Positions 34,712-46,390 of a DNA stretch of 64,000 bases are shown in pieces. Within the stretch, counting starts at the first letter, position 1, and every line of letters starts with the position of its first letter. Below the pieces are notes generated by a model, which saw only the letters and a program-made list of their open reading frames with translations, searched no databases and had not been told where the DNA came from. The position numbers and the translations under genes are program-made. The stretch is from contig JAQFVV010006426.1 of assembly GCA_028023455.1 (NCBI GenBank), positions 742,001 through 806,000 on the forward strand. Direction: 5' to 3'. This stretch comes from Epiperipatus broadwayi (Eukaryota > Onychophora > Udeonychophora > Euonychophora > Peripatidae).

Positions 34712-35679
34712 TTAGTTCCTCCTACCGGAGTCCCATAGATGAAGCAGGGGACACAGTGAATACAGAGCCTATTGTATCCGTGATAGTCGATGTAGAGGAA
34801 ACCATACTGGGAAACCCAATAAAACCATGCCCCATAGTGCGTGTCAGTGTTGGTAGTATGGAAATACGTGCATTGTTGGATACAGGCAGCCAGATATCCT
34901 TTGTAGCCAAAGAATGGCTGACAGAGGTGAAAAAACGATTACCTGATATGCCGACGCTGCCAATCAAACAAATGGCAATAGTGCTGGCAGATGGCCGAAA
35001 GACCAAGACAGAGAGGCAACAAGTTTGGCTGGAATTAGTGTGGGGTCAAACAACTCTTGGCCATACCTTTTTAGTTATGGCTAATTTGATATATGACTTG
35101 GTAATAGGAAACGACTTTTTAAGTGAACATAAGTGCCAGATTAATTATGAAAATAGCACGTTTTCTCTGTATGAAGAACAAATTGGGTTGGAAAAGAACG
35201 AATCCCAAGCGACGCAAAGTCAAACCAAGGAATGGGGGAAAACGCTTACTAGAGAAAAGGCCATTGAAAAGGAAAAGAATGTAAAAATTATGCAAGCAAT
35301 GGTAAAAGTGAATAATATTAATAATATAAAGCATCTAGACACCCCACACCAAGAAACTCCTATAGAAAATACTAGTGAATTATCTGTAGCAGAACAGGAA
35401 CCTAAGTTTGAAGAAAAGGATCTCAAGCTGCATAATGAGATACCCTATGAAGATAGCGAATTCGCACGAAGTCTGGCAATGCACCCCGAACGACCTCTTT
35501 TCAGGGGGCAGAGGAAGAGGAATGGACAACCAATGATGAGAAAGAAGAATATGAAGAAGGTTGGACAACTGATGATGATGATGATCTTTCGGGATGTTGT
35601 TTCAACCCCGGCATGGAGTTATTTTTTAAGCAACCCCCAGATCCTATTTAAATTGTTAGTTTTTTTTTTGTGTGTGTGA
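34675..35679 (+). CDS. Protease frame of element A (made by -1 frameshift)
   Basis: The open frame runs 34,675-35,679 with no upstream ATG; the first possible near-cognate start is GTG at 34,756, so a gag-pro fusion is likelier. LLDTGSQISFV carries the retroviral-type Asp-Thr-Gly catalytic triad, QMAIVLADGRK would be the flap, and VIGNDFLSEH is the usual C-terminal 'iLG.dfL' motif. It would cleave Gag. After about 140 residues a charged linker follows; the last ~55 residues (from about 35,510) are oddly Met/Lys-rich, whereas another frame there reads an acidic tail ending at 35,651. No reverse transcriptase follows. Confidence 0.8.
   Translation, partial: TASIVKLQGTPLVSSSYRSPIDEAGDTVNTEPIVSVIVDVEETILGNPIKPCPIVRVSVGSMEIRALLDTGSQISFVAKEWLTEVKKRLPDMPTLPIKQMAIVLADGRKTKTERQQVWLELVWGQTTLGHTFLVMANLIYDLVIGNDFLSEHKCQINYENSTFSLYEEQIGLEKNESQATQSQTKEWGKTLTREKAIEKEKNVKIMQAMVKVNNINNIKHLDTPHQETPIENTSELSVAEQEPKFEEKDLKLHNEIPYEDSEFARSLAMHPERPLFRGQRKRNGQPMMRKKNMKKVGQLMMMMIFRDVVSTPAWSYFLSNPQILFKLLVFFLCV
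34687..34693 (+). promoter_or_regulatory. -1 ribosomal frameshift heptamer G_TTA_AAC
   Basis: In the gag frame the codons are TCG TTA AAC, so G-TTA-AAC is in the phase needed for tandem -1 slippage into the protease frame, which is open from 34,675. GUUAAAC is a working slippery site in arteriviruses. The gag stop is 16 nt downstream. A CTCC-TACC-GGAG hairpin (34,719-34,730) and GGGAC/GTCCC pairing (34,699-34,703 with 34,730-34,734) could stimulate it. Confidence 0.65.
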
Positions 35680-35689
35680 TTGATCTTTT

Positions 35690-36010
35690 TATATACCTCT
35701 TTATATATATATTATACACTCTATATTTTATATATACACATACCCTTTTATATTTATATATTATACACTCTATATTTTATCTATATACACTTTATATATT
35801 ATACACTTTATATTTTATTTATATACCTTAGATATATTAACACTTTATATGTTACCTTATACATATTATACACTTTATATTCTATCTACATACACTTTAT
35901 ATATTATCCGTGTTATACTTTATTTATATACCTTACATACATATTATACACTGTATATTTGATCTCTATATCCTTTATATATTACACGCGTTATATTTTA
36001 TATATATAAA
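35690..36010 (+). repeat. AT-rich minisatellite
   Basis: Degenerate repeats of a ~37-bp unit with TATATATTATACACTTTATA-like blocks. The Ile/Tyr-rich ORFs across it (35,680-36,095) are products of the repeat and not genes. Confidence 0.8.
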
Positions 36011-36293
36011 AACATATCTTTTATTTTTGACTAAGATGTATACTCGCTTGGGTATATATCTGTTTAAGTTTAAAATATTTACTAATAACCGATGATTTCA
36101 TTATGTGTATTGATAATTGTTAGAAGCACTAAATGTATTATATAGTGTAATCTAGTATGATGTATTATCATAAGTTTAGTGTAGGATTAGGCCATGAGTT
36201 TATAGGTATGAAAGAAAGCCATAATTTAGCTCTGTGTTTATATAAGTAAAGTCTTTTTTTTTTATTTGTTTTTTTTTACTAAGTTTACTGATA
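36011..36293 (+). other. 3' end of the element A interior, no clear polypurine tract
   Basis: The LTR normally follows a purine-rich primer site. Here the last bases are T runs and 'ACTAAGTTTACTGATA', so no PPT is evident on the plus strand. Confidence 0.5.
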
Positions 36294-39200
36294 TGAAACG
36301 GAAATCTCCAATCCCTTTCCGTTTCACCATCAACCTAATGACCTACTCGTCTGAACTAGTTTCGAACCTATCTTAAATGTAAAAATGTCATATGTAAAAA
36401 TGTTATATATAAGTCGAGCGGGAAAACTTTGCTACAATGGCCGCTTGAATGGCATCATCCATTTACATACGAAAACACGCTATAATTAGACAGGTTTGAT
36501 AAAATTATAGCGGAGAAATGCTCATAAATTATTATAAAATGTTTTATTAATTTTCAGTCAATTCTTAATTATATTCGCTATTATATTCGTATGTGGATGG
36601 ATAATTTAAACCTTGGAATAACGGCAAAATGATTCATATATATTTAAGTTTAAATAAAAGTAATGTAAATGTTTTCTTTAATTTATTTAACGGTTTTCTG
36701 ATTTAATGTTTTACATATATAGTTGAAACAAGTATTTTCTTTAAATTTGCTTTTTTTTTAATAAACAAATATGTTAAAAGTTATTTAGTTTTATAAAATA
36801 AGAATTATCTGTTCGCAATTAAAAATGAGAATTTTTGTAAACAAGATATCAATTAGTGACACACCCGGGTAAAAAAGTAAAATCTGTTTTCTGATTGATT
36901 TTTGTTTGCAACAAAAGACTTTTTCATTAAATCAGAATACCGTTCCTTCTGCTAAGTAATAACACCTGAAAAGGAATTTAATTAATGAAAATGAATCAAA
37001 TTATATAGTTTATATATTTTGATACATTTTTTAAGGAAATTAAATATAACACCTCGGAGATTTTATCAGTTGTTGTAGAAATTGAATTATATTATTTTGC
37101 TTTAATTAAAAGTCAATTGGTCCCGAGGCTTACGAAATTCCAGAAAGGTGTTAAAGTTTAGTAGAAGGATATAAATAGGCCTTATTTTAAGCGGGAAGGA
37201 GAATCCATCTTACTTTTGAAGAGAGTCAACAGGAGAAGTTTTATTATTGTTCAACCTTAACATGTCTGGCTAAAGTCAGGCAAAATTTTGCTGCTTTCCC
37301 ATGATGGAACGCCTAGTTCAATCCATCAAATGCCAAAGGAACAACCAAGCTTACACCAACTAAATTTGAAGATGCCATAAGCCGTAAAAATAATTTGCCT
37401 TCGTTCCGATTTCAATCCAGCTAAAGAAACACTATTTTAAAAATCGTCTCCCAACTAAATTGAAGATGCCATAAGCCGCCAAAGAAGTCACCTTCGTTCC
37501 AGCTCGAATATCTCCAGTTCAGCTATAGGAGAACTGTTTTAATATTATTTAAAATCGCAGAGCTCTGTGTGCATTTCAAAAACAGTCATTGTTTCTTCAA
37601 AATCAGGTTAGCTAACCATATTATTGAAATTTCTATTTAAATTGTTTTCGAAATAATATTTAAATGAAATACTTTTTGCTAATACAATAGTGTAAACTGT
37701 CTAAATTGTTTCCTAAAATATTTTAATTCTACAAATGAAATACTTTTGCTAAATTTCTGTTAATTAATGTTTTGCTATATAATTTAATCACTGCAATTAT
37801 ATTTTGCTTTTCTTTTGCTTATTTTATTTATTATTAGTTATGCCTATGTTTCGAAACGGCGTGCATTTAATTATTAATATGTTTTTAAACATATAAATTT
37901 AAAATCTTCGTATTATTATTTATATAGCGTCATTTCGTGCGCTGTTTCGAAACCCAAATTCATATTTTTGTCATTTAGTAAATTAATTAATATAAATATA
38001 AAATGTGGCTTTTCAACCTTTATTTATTATGTTACTAAAGATTAAACTAGCCTGGAGTGCAATCATAAGTATATTTTTTTAGTTAAGTATTCGTAAGTCC
38101 CCTATTAAATATACTTTTCCCCCTTTTAAAAGTTTAGTAGTTATAGATAACTAAAGAGATTGAACGGGATAAAGTAAAGTTTGTATCTATATATTCCTGT
38201 CAGTAGCATATCGTATTTCTCATGCTACAGAAGAGTTGGCTCTTTTGATCAAGCTGATGATCTAGTGTTCATTTAATATATGATCTTTAATTTATAATAT
38301 CCTTCGGCTTGGCGGATGTGGGATTTATTAATATTTTCTCGTTGTGCTGTTCTTTTATATATATATAAGATGGAGCCACGGTAAGTCCAGCCCATCTTCT
38401 CTTATGGGTAGTGCAGTAGCGAAGTCTGAGCTACGGGCCAGATTAGCACGTAAGTCCCCCGCCTCTGAACCAAATAAAGGTTCCCCATTAGCAGCATGAC
38501 GACCGGTTATTGGGTAAACCGTTGTTTGTCACAAAAACCCTAAAACTATTCTTCCATCCGCAGAGCCACTTTATTATTATATTTTACTTGTGCCTAGCAT
38601 ATTAGTAAAATCGTTATAGCCAACTCTTTCCTCCCTAATATGCAGTCTTCGGCGTTGATCCGAAGCAATCTTGAAAACCCGTTCGATCTAAAGCTATCTG
38701 GGACGCTTTAAAAGCCCATAGTTAAAATAAATTTATTATAATTAAGACGTATTATTAAGCTTCACTCCAGACTTGGTTTGATTTCACGTACAATAGCCAC
38801 ACGAACTGATGATGAAAGGGCATAACTGGTAAAAGTTAATGTAGTGATTAGTTATATAGTAGGGTATTTGTTTCCATTAAATAATATTGGAGCAATTAAA
38901 TAATAGCCAACGTATCAATTATTGGCCTAGAGTAATGTTACTTTATAAATAAAATGCCTGCGTGCATTTGCCAACAACAATTGTCAATAAATATATTTTA
39001 ATTCATCATATATCAGTTTCTGTCTCATTATTAAATCAATCCAATTCACTAATTGCCCATAAGTATTCATTAGTAAAGCCCCTATTATTTAAATATGTTA
39101 GATTTTATCTGTGGAATGTCTAGTATTTAAGTTGTTTATATATATGTTTAAGTCCATGAGTCTTATTGTTTTCTCCGATTTGCTAGTGGGCCGGATGAAG

Positions 39201-39378
39201 AATTAAATCTCATGTGCTACCATTGTTATGTTATCCATTGGGTGTTAGATCTGGTGCTTGGAGAGTGGGTTCGAATCCAGGCTGGTCCCTGACCTAAATC
39301 TCGGGCTTGACTGGGTTTGAAGTACATTTTGTGAGTTCCAGCTCGTGTTAGATGGATAAGCATGTTTTGACTGGCACA
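36294..39378 (+). repeat. LTR X3 (3' LTR of element A), 3,085 bp
   Basis: It is uninterrupted and shows the full X structure: 11-bp terminal hairpin, TATA at 37,170-37,177, repeated GAAGATGCCATAAGCC block, AATAAA at about 38,473, tRNA-like module (39,179-39,278) and terminal TTGACTGGCACA. An LTR of 3 kb is far longer than usual for gypsy elements. Confidence 0.9.
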
Positions 39379-39382
39379 CTAT
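39379..39382. other. Target-site duplication of element A (right)
   Basis: CTAT, matching 25,123-25,126; element B sequence resumes here. Confidence 0.85.
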
Positions 39383-40260
39383 GGAAATCTTGGGAACAAC
39401 TGTCCATCTGCAAAAGTATGTATATATAGAGGCAATCAAGTCCTAATACCATTAAATGGCAGATCACAAATACTCAATCTATTACATGGAGATTTATCAG
39501 GGCATTGTCAGGGTGGAAGTGTTAGCTCATAATTATGTCTGGTGGCTGAAAACGAACAGTGTCATTGAAATGTGTTTAAAAAACTGCACAACTGTTCATA
39601 TAAAAATGCACCTCCAGCCAAATTTGAGTCTTGGAAAGAAGCTGATAAACCATGGCAGAGAATACACATCAATTACTGTGATCCTACCAAGGACAATTGT
39701 TTTTAGTAGCTGTTGGTGCCTATTTGGGCTGGGCCAAATATAAAAGTTATAAATATGAGTTCAGATGAAACCATCAACAAACTTAAGGATATTTTTACTT
39801 ACCACAGCTTTACAGAAACCTTAGTATCTAACAATGGTACAGGAATCATGTCAGAAAAATTTTCAGATTCTATGCAAGAATGGGGAATAAAGCACATATT
39901 TACCTCACCATGCACCCCAAATTAAATGGACTGGCTGAAAAAGACATGCAAAATTTAAAGTTGGTCATCAGCAAAATGGGAAAACAAAGACTGCAGGAAG
40001 AAATTTGTAATGTGCTTCTATATCAACATTCTACACCTACAGCTAAGTCAGGAAAATCACCGGCAGAGAAATATTTATATAGTAGATTGCGGATCAATAT
40101 TGCTGAAGGTAGGTCACACAAAGATTATAAAACACCTTCTGTCCCAAACTACAAATTTATATCTAGAGAATGTGTATGGATCAGAAACAAAATTGACAGA
40201 TTTTGGAATAAGGCTGAAATTGTATGCCATTTAACCAAGCAAGTGGTGACCATCTGAATG
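39383..40260 (+). pseudogene. Integrase remnant of element B
   Basis: It continues pol where element A broke it. LLHGDLSGH and YVWW fit the zinc-binding H-H-C-C head. VSNNGTGIMSEKF is the region of the second catalytic Asp (VSDNG, here Asn). HPKLNGLAEK, followed by VISKMGKQ, is the 'HP.sNG.aE' region with the third acidic residue. Integrase inserts the cDNA into the genome; changed catalytic residues and several frameshifts show it is dead. The frame pieces are 39,456-39,743, 39,713-39,925 and 39,880-40,257. Confidence 0.8.
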
Positions 40261-40297
40261 GCAGATGGAAAAGTGTTACACAAATACACCAACCAGT

Positions 40298-40723
40298 TGT
40301 GAAAAGGCGAAAGTAGAACCAGAATAAAACTGAAAAAGTACTCTTGCTAGATGAAGCTTGTAAAAGACAGATGTGCCATTCCACAGAAACTCTAGTCAGC
40401 CCCCTTCACTTTATCCTTGTGGAGAAGTTTATCTCCAGACATGTGAAAGTAAACTTACGAATATTGCAACAGGTCATATCAATCTTTAATATTATTTTGT
40501 ACACTTTCAGGCCCATAATATTATGTTATAGTGTATGTATATACAATGTATATAATTGTCATATATATTTGTTAAGGATTTATTTATCTTCGTATATAAC
40601 CCTCTATAAATAAAACTCTGTTACCTAAATTACTTGCCATGTCATTTCACATTATTCTAGGTATTTATTTATGTTATTTATATTTGCAGTCCAGCAAGCA
40701 ATAGAGTGCATCTGGTCACAGCA
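40298..40723 (+). mobile_element. 3' LTR of element B, ~426 bp
   Basis: It aligns with 21,950-22,336, starting TTGTGAAAA and ending CTGGTCACAGCA, with a poly(A) signal in 'AAATAAAACTCTGTTA'. It follows the integrase directly, as expected. It differs from the 5' LTR by many substitutions and small indels. Confidence 0.8.
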
Positions 40724-43017
40724 TAATGGTATAAGAAAGTATAATTGTAAACTAATAAGGAGTTATAAAAGAGAAGTGTTAAACAACATTTTCGTATTTG
40801 TAGAAAACTTATTTCTGCAATAAGAAAAAAAGATGGAACTATTATTAAAAAGAGAGGTGACATCATGAAATGTGTTTCAAGAATTATATAGCAATAAAGA
40901 ACAAGGAAAACTATTATGTCTTCTGAATTGTCCAGGATTTTAACTATAAGTGAGACATGTAATTAAATTTTGGATCTAGCATATGTGGAGGCCATAAAAA
41001 GATATAGTACATGAGATAATGCTAGAACGTTTCCAAAATTTAATATATAAAGTCAAACCTATAGAAATTTATAAAACCTAGGTGTTGCATAATAGTGGTA
41101 AAAGAGTTTAGAAAAAAAATCATGATATTGATGTGGGGAATTGGGTCACCCAAGAATGCTGGTAGAATCAGGTTTTATTTATTTAAGAGGGTGCCAGGAT
41201 TATAGTTCCCCGATCCCATCGCATAATCATCAATTCGAAACAAATAATAAAAATGTAATATTTTAGAAAGTTTGCTTTCATTGAAAATATTTTATATTAC
41301 TTTCCCTGAGCTTTAATTATTAAACAAGTATATTGGTGTCGGTAATTTATATATTTTTCAAACAATTTTTTTAATAGTAAAATCTAATAAACTAAAATTA
41401 AAAATGTACAACGAAAAATTATTAAAGGTAAATATTTTATCAAAAGGAATTAAAATATTTAAATGAGAATTATTAAGAAATTGGAAAGAACATACACACA
41501 CCCATCCAGATAATAAACTGTTTGTGTTATGATTTTCTTCTTAAGTACAAAACGCTGCTCGAAGTTATTTCTTTTTATACCCCGACTAGTATTGAGATTT
41601 TTCTGTACATTTTTTATCTTTTGTTTTGTTATCAGAAGGCAAGTTTTGTACATTCTTTTTTTCATTTTAGCCACTAAGTTTTCTTTTTTACTTTTTTATA
41701 AATTCCTTCATCGCCATCTTTAATTAGCATTAGAAGGATATTACTCTGATAGTAATCATTTACATTTGGAATGTCTTTCTTTTATTTATGTGGAAAAACA
41801 ATCTATATGCATTTTTATTCCCCTCAATTTTAACTTTAATTAAATAGATAATAACAACCACAAATAACTTTCATTGTACGTATCAAAAAATAAATTGTAC
41901 TAACTAAAAAAAACTAAATTGTTTCCATTGAACAAATTTTAAAGTCTTATTTCTTTTAGCTTTTAAATATTACCAATGCCAACACTTGAACCATACATAT
42001 AGATATATGGTTCAATATATATTGTTAATTGTAAAATAAATCCGTTTATTAGTCAAGAATAGTTTGAGATATTAGGAATAAAGATTAATATCATTAAAAA
42101 TGTCTCCCTATCTCAAAAGAAAGCCAAATATCCTGTATTTGGATGCAGAAAATTATTTGTGGAATATAAAAGAAATACAATTTTTGGGCTAAACTATATT
42201 GGATGAAAATTAAAAAATCATTATTACCAGCTAAAATGTGAGCAATAAAGTATGCATTCACACCAACAAATATAAAAAGTACTAATATTAGTCAATGGCA
42301 AAATTACCACAGAAGTTTAATTTTGGCCCAAAGGCAAATAGATCATGTCAAAAAGTCTACATAGGTCATGCAAGAACTATAAAGATAACAGCTTTATTAA
42401 TTTAATTGATGGCCAATTCTATTTGGGCTGAAACTGGAGAAAATGAAACCATCACAAAATTAGAGAGATCTTTGCACACAATGGATCACCTAAGACCACT
42501 GTCTATCAGCAGAATTGATTTCATTGCACAAAAAATAAATTTTAAAGATAGTGCGGGAGGTGAAGACTATAACTATTTAAAAAAATCATTATATGGCCTT
42601 ACTGCATTCCCTATTAACTTCCTATTAACTTCTATATGCAAATCATCTGTCAAATTGTTAATGAGCATGGAACTCAGAAAAGCTGTTTAATTAAACCAAG
42701 GTCAGACCTATAATCTGAAATAGAGATTTACATCTTAGATTGATTGGTCAGTTCAATTCTAGTAAACTATAAATAAAAAATAATAATAATTTTCAATAAA
42801 ATAGAGAAATTAACTAGAAGAGGCCATTTTAACTTTACTTGAAACAATGGAAAACTATTATAGGAGACTTAAACCAAGGACTCTCCTTCTGAAGGGTCTA
42901 TAATAACAGACTAGGACTTACATAGGGTGTCCCAATTTAAATTTCTAATTACTATATACCTATACAGCAACTATGACATAAGACAATATTTAATTTGTGT
43001 TTTATATATATATATAT
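40724..43017. other. AT-rich DNA, no recognised gene
   Basis: Several short frames occur, including a 94-codon frame at 42,406-42,690 with mixed, protein-like composition that I cannot assign. 42,820-42,850 resembles 16,213-16,245 ('AGAGGCCATTT'). Nothing else is supported. Confidence 0.4.
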
Positions 43018-45067
43018 TGTAACGATATATAAATATGCCGTTACATTAATTTGAAATAAAAACTTAAGTTCGCAAATAAAAATAAATGTATTAAAAAAAA
43101 CTAAACACTAAAATTAAAATGTTTGTTAAACGTATATATTCGCACAGATGCAAAACTTTAAAAATATTTTTTTTTAATAAATAAAAATATTGGAACGTAT
43201 TTTGTTATAAAAAAAACAAGATTTAAAGATAAAATATTTTTGTAAATTTTGTAAATGGAAATGATTGTTTTATAAAGTAATTGAAAAGCAAACTAGCCCT
43301 CAGGGTTTTTATATACTGTAATTAAAAAGTCTGATGAAAGATAGATAAAATAAAGAGAATTTAACTTGACCAATGGAAGCACCAAGCCTCTCAGACCTTA
43401 ACGAAAATTTGGATTAGTGACATCTTTGTTCATTCAATCTGGAGATTTACTATAAAAAGAAAAATATTGAGTTTCCTGACAGTTCCAACTTGATTTTGTG
43501 AGAAGAACGATAAGACGCACTTGTCGTTCTCTCTCACTTATTTTAAAAATGAAATGATGGTGATACCATGAACCAGCTAATGCCACCTCCAGAATATTAG
43601 ATCGATCTTCCAATGGAGACATCATGGGAATTAAAAACAGGAACCTGGACTCTTCTACCATGAGCTATGAACTTTACAAATTAACAAAAAAAAAGTAATT
43701 AAGAACTTTTGTCATTGTTTTTTTTAAAAAAAGATTCAGCTAATCTAAATTTTAAAATGAACTCTTATTTGATTTCCAAATTAATAATTGATGTTTAAAT
43801 TTATATAGTTAAGTTTGCTAAAAGCATTTCTATTTTATAATTTTTATTTGTATTAATATTTATTGTTTAAATTTTAAATGATGAAATTTAAGTTGTGTAT
43901 GGACGTTGCATAAATTCGTTAGCTGTTAATTATGTTGTGGTTTTCATATTCGATTAGAATATATAGGTCATCGATGTCAATGCGGCATCTTATGATGAAT
44001 GCCATTGGATTTCTTGTATTCCCTCTGCAATTGACATTATCGATGACTTTGTATTTTGATCGGTTATGTTTATTTTGAAATGTTTTTAACCATGGAATCT
44101 ATGCAGCCGATCTATACTCAATATTATAAAACAAATTTTATAAAATTCATCTGTGCGAATGTATCTAAATGTTAAATTTAAGTCGGGCATGAATGGCTAT
44201 ATAGTTTTGTAAAGTTATATTAAGGGAGGGTAATCTTAGGTTATTTGTTTCGTAGTTGAATTAGGTCAATGGATTGGATATATTGATGTAATTAGTAGAT
44301 GTAGTATGAGATTCGCTATGTGCAGAATCCCTGTATACACCACACAAACCCTTTTGCCTATGGATGGGATTGTAAGTTGGCAAAAAGGACCGCAGTCCCT
44401 TCCTATGGAGTTTTTATTTTATTGTTCTTCTTGCCATACAGATGTAAAATTCCTGTATTGGACAAGAGTCAATGTCTTCTCTAACTATACTGTTCAGATG
44501 TCCATTCCTGACAGTATAGTATATTTTGTGCTGTTGTATTTTTATGCTACATTGAATACATTAATGTATCAGATGGATTGATGCCGGTTTGACTGCGAAC
44601 TTTTGACCTAAGGTTAAATAAGGGATAGAATTTTTTTTTTCAAATGCAGATCTATGTAGTCTATTCATACTCGACCCTCTAAATAAAATATTAAACTCAT
44701 TGCAATCTATTTAAATGTAAAATTAAAAGTTAATATAAAAATCTAAAATGTTAAATTTATTCCTCAAAATTTAAAATGATTCAAAATTTATATGTGCGTA
44801 AATAAATGTTTGTTTGTTATTTACTGGCAGTGGCTTTTATTTTTTTATATATATTTAAGATGCAATTAAACAAGTTATTTATTATCTCTGCATCTCCATG
44901 AGCTAGTGACAATGGCCTAACGGTCTAAATATTTAAATAAAGTGGAATCTTAACATCGCGTATCTGCCTACTCTATAATTTTTTCTAGGTTCAAATGCCT
45001 AGATGATGCCCTTGTAGTGCAGATTACGGTAAGATTCTATCTTCACTTTCTTTTGTATCGTTATAAT
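43018..45067 (+). mobile_element. Solo LTR Z2 (family Z), ~2.05 kb
   Basis: It begins TGTAACG...CCGTTACA (terminal hairpin) after an AT run and ends about CGTTATA before another AT run. TATA is at 43,451-43,458, about 435 bp in. It aligns with Z4 (61,484-63,490) in order: start, GCAAACTAGCCCT, the TATA region, ATTCCTGACAG, GCGAACTTTTGACCTAAG, ATTACTGGCAGTGGCTT, and the tRNA-like module (44,913-44,998). The two copies have diverged strongly. No coding region. Confidence 0.7.
44913..44998 (+). promoter_or_regulatory. tRNA-like A-box/B-box module in LTR Z2
   Basis: TGGCCTAACGG (44,913-44,923) is close to the A box and GGTTCAAATGC (44,988-44,998) to the B box. CTAGG...CCTAG around the latter forms a 5-bp T-stem-like helix. 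Z4 has the same at 63,341-63,433. Confidence 0.5.
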
Positions 45068-45091
45068 ATATATATATATGGTAATAAAATT

Positions 45092-45614
45092 GTCATATGT
45101 CACATAATCTATATAGCTTGCATTTACAAATACGTAATATAAAGAACATGCTAATAACTCTAAAAAAGCTTTTCTTTATGATAAGTGCTACAAGAGAAAG
45201 CATTTAAATCATCTTTATCTAGAATTGTCCCCATCCCTAAACTGATTTTGAGCTATGGCTCTCTTCAGTGAGGAGCTAGAACACCAGATTCAAAAAACCA
45301 ACTCTAGTTAAGCATTTATCTAAAAATTAACAAATTAAAAAGTTAACAAATTAAAGTTAAAAATTTCAGATCTTCTTTTTAAGAGCTAGCTTTTAGATAA
45401 ATGTTAACTGGAGTTGGTTTTTGAATCTGGTGTCCTAGTTCCTCACTGAAGAGAGCATAGTTCAAAACCGATTTGGGGATGGTGACAATCTTAGATAAAG
45501 ATGATTTGAATGCTTTGCTTTGTAGCATTTTAAAAAAAGCTTATTTAGAGGTATTAGCATGCTCTTTATATTACATATTTGTAAATGCAAGCTATATGGG
45601 TCATGTGACATGAC
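45092..45614. repeat. Family S foldback (arms 45,092-45,326 and 45,391-45,614)
   Basis: The two arms are inverted copies of one repeat. Each contains TCCTCACTGAAGAGAGC...GCTC-AAAAC...GGGGATGG, which parallels the HHR of family R (CCTCACTGATGA...GAAAC...CTGGGGAT). In S the G of GAAA is A in every copy, so the fold is probably dead. Related direct copy: 45,755-46,000. Confidence 0.75.
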
Positions 45615-45754
45615 TTGGTTTTCATTAATATTATAATTTAGTTGTTAAGGCTTTGGCTATATTAAATTTCTAAATCTACTAATATATAGAGTAACTGACT
45701 TTAGTTCAGGCCCATATAACTTTCAATTAAGGAGCTGAATTTAAAGACTTGTAA

Positions 45755-46000
45755 ATGTCTAAAAATTTCAGATCTTCTTAAGAGTTAACTTTTAGATGAA
45801 TGCTTAACTGGAGTTGGTTTTTTGAATCTGATGTCCTAGCTCCTCACTGAAGAGAGCCATAGCTCAAAACTGGCTGGGGATGGGAACAATCCTAGATAAA
45901 GATGATTTGATGTCTCTTGTAGCATTTATCATAAAAAAAGCTTCTTTCGAGCTATTAACATGCTCTTCATATTATATATCTATAAAGCTATGTAACACAT
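45755..46000 (+). repeat. Family S repeat, third copy
   Basis: Direct copy of the right arm of the S foldback, from AAATTTCAGATCTTCTT to the GCTCTTCATATTAT block. The HHR-like core (CTGAAGA, 45,847-45,853) is followed by an intact GAGC/GCTC stem and AAAA in place of GAAA. Confidence 0.7.
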
Positions 46001-46294
46001 GTATATTATAATTTACCACAAAAGTTCATGTATATTGTGACTTTGTAAATAACAATGCATTTATTAAATTGTGTTACCAATCATCAAAATTGTAGCTAAG
46101 TCTGTTATCAGGGCAATTCTTATTAGCTTGAAATTTATGCAAATTTAAATTTTCTACATTTTTCACAATTCATTTACAACAATCTGCACATTAAACTTGT
46201 ATATTTGTTTTATATGGTTTTTAATTGTACTGTAAATAGGCATGGAATGCTAAACTTCATTGGTGTTTAAATATAATACATACATTAACAGAAA

Positions 46295-46390
46295 GGCAAA
46301 ACTCTCCATACAGTAGCACCATTCAGTGCAAGCCAGAATAATCAATGGATGTAGGAAGGTTATTAGAATAGTGATCATGTGATATTTATT
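46295..46390 (-). repeat. Family R fragment R3
   Basis: GGCAAAACTCTCCATACAGT and AGTGCAAGCCAGAATAATCA, then GTGATCATGTGAT, are R-family blocks with the middle of the unit, including the HHR, missing. Confidence 0.65.

Larger units (their letters stand above)
25127..39378 (+). mobile_element. Element A: ~14.25-kb LTR retrotransposon with gag and protease only
   Basis: Boundaries are TG at 25,127 and CA at 39,378, with CTAT duplications outside. X2 (25,127-30,009, holding a PLE insertion) and X3 (36,294-39,378) are its LTRs and are nearly identical, so the insertion is young. Inside lie a leader, an LTR-like block Y, gag, an overlapping protease frame and an AT minisatellite. No reverse transcriptase, RNase H or integrase motif appears anywhere in 30,010-36,293. 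It is therefore non-autonomous, comparable to gag-only terminal-repeat elements known in plants, unless pol was lost from this copy alone. It split pol of element B. Confidence 0.85.

Noticed and set aside
35680-36095. Ile/Tyr-rich ORFs of up to 109 codons
   Set aside because: They follow the AT minisatellite period and have no protein-like composition.
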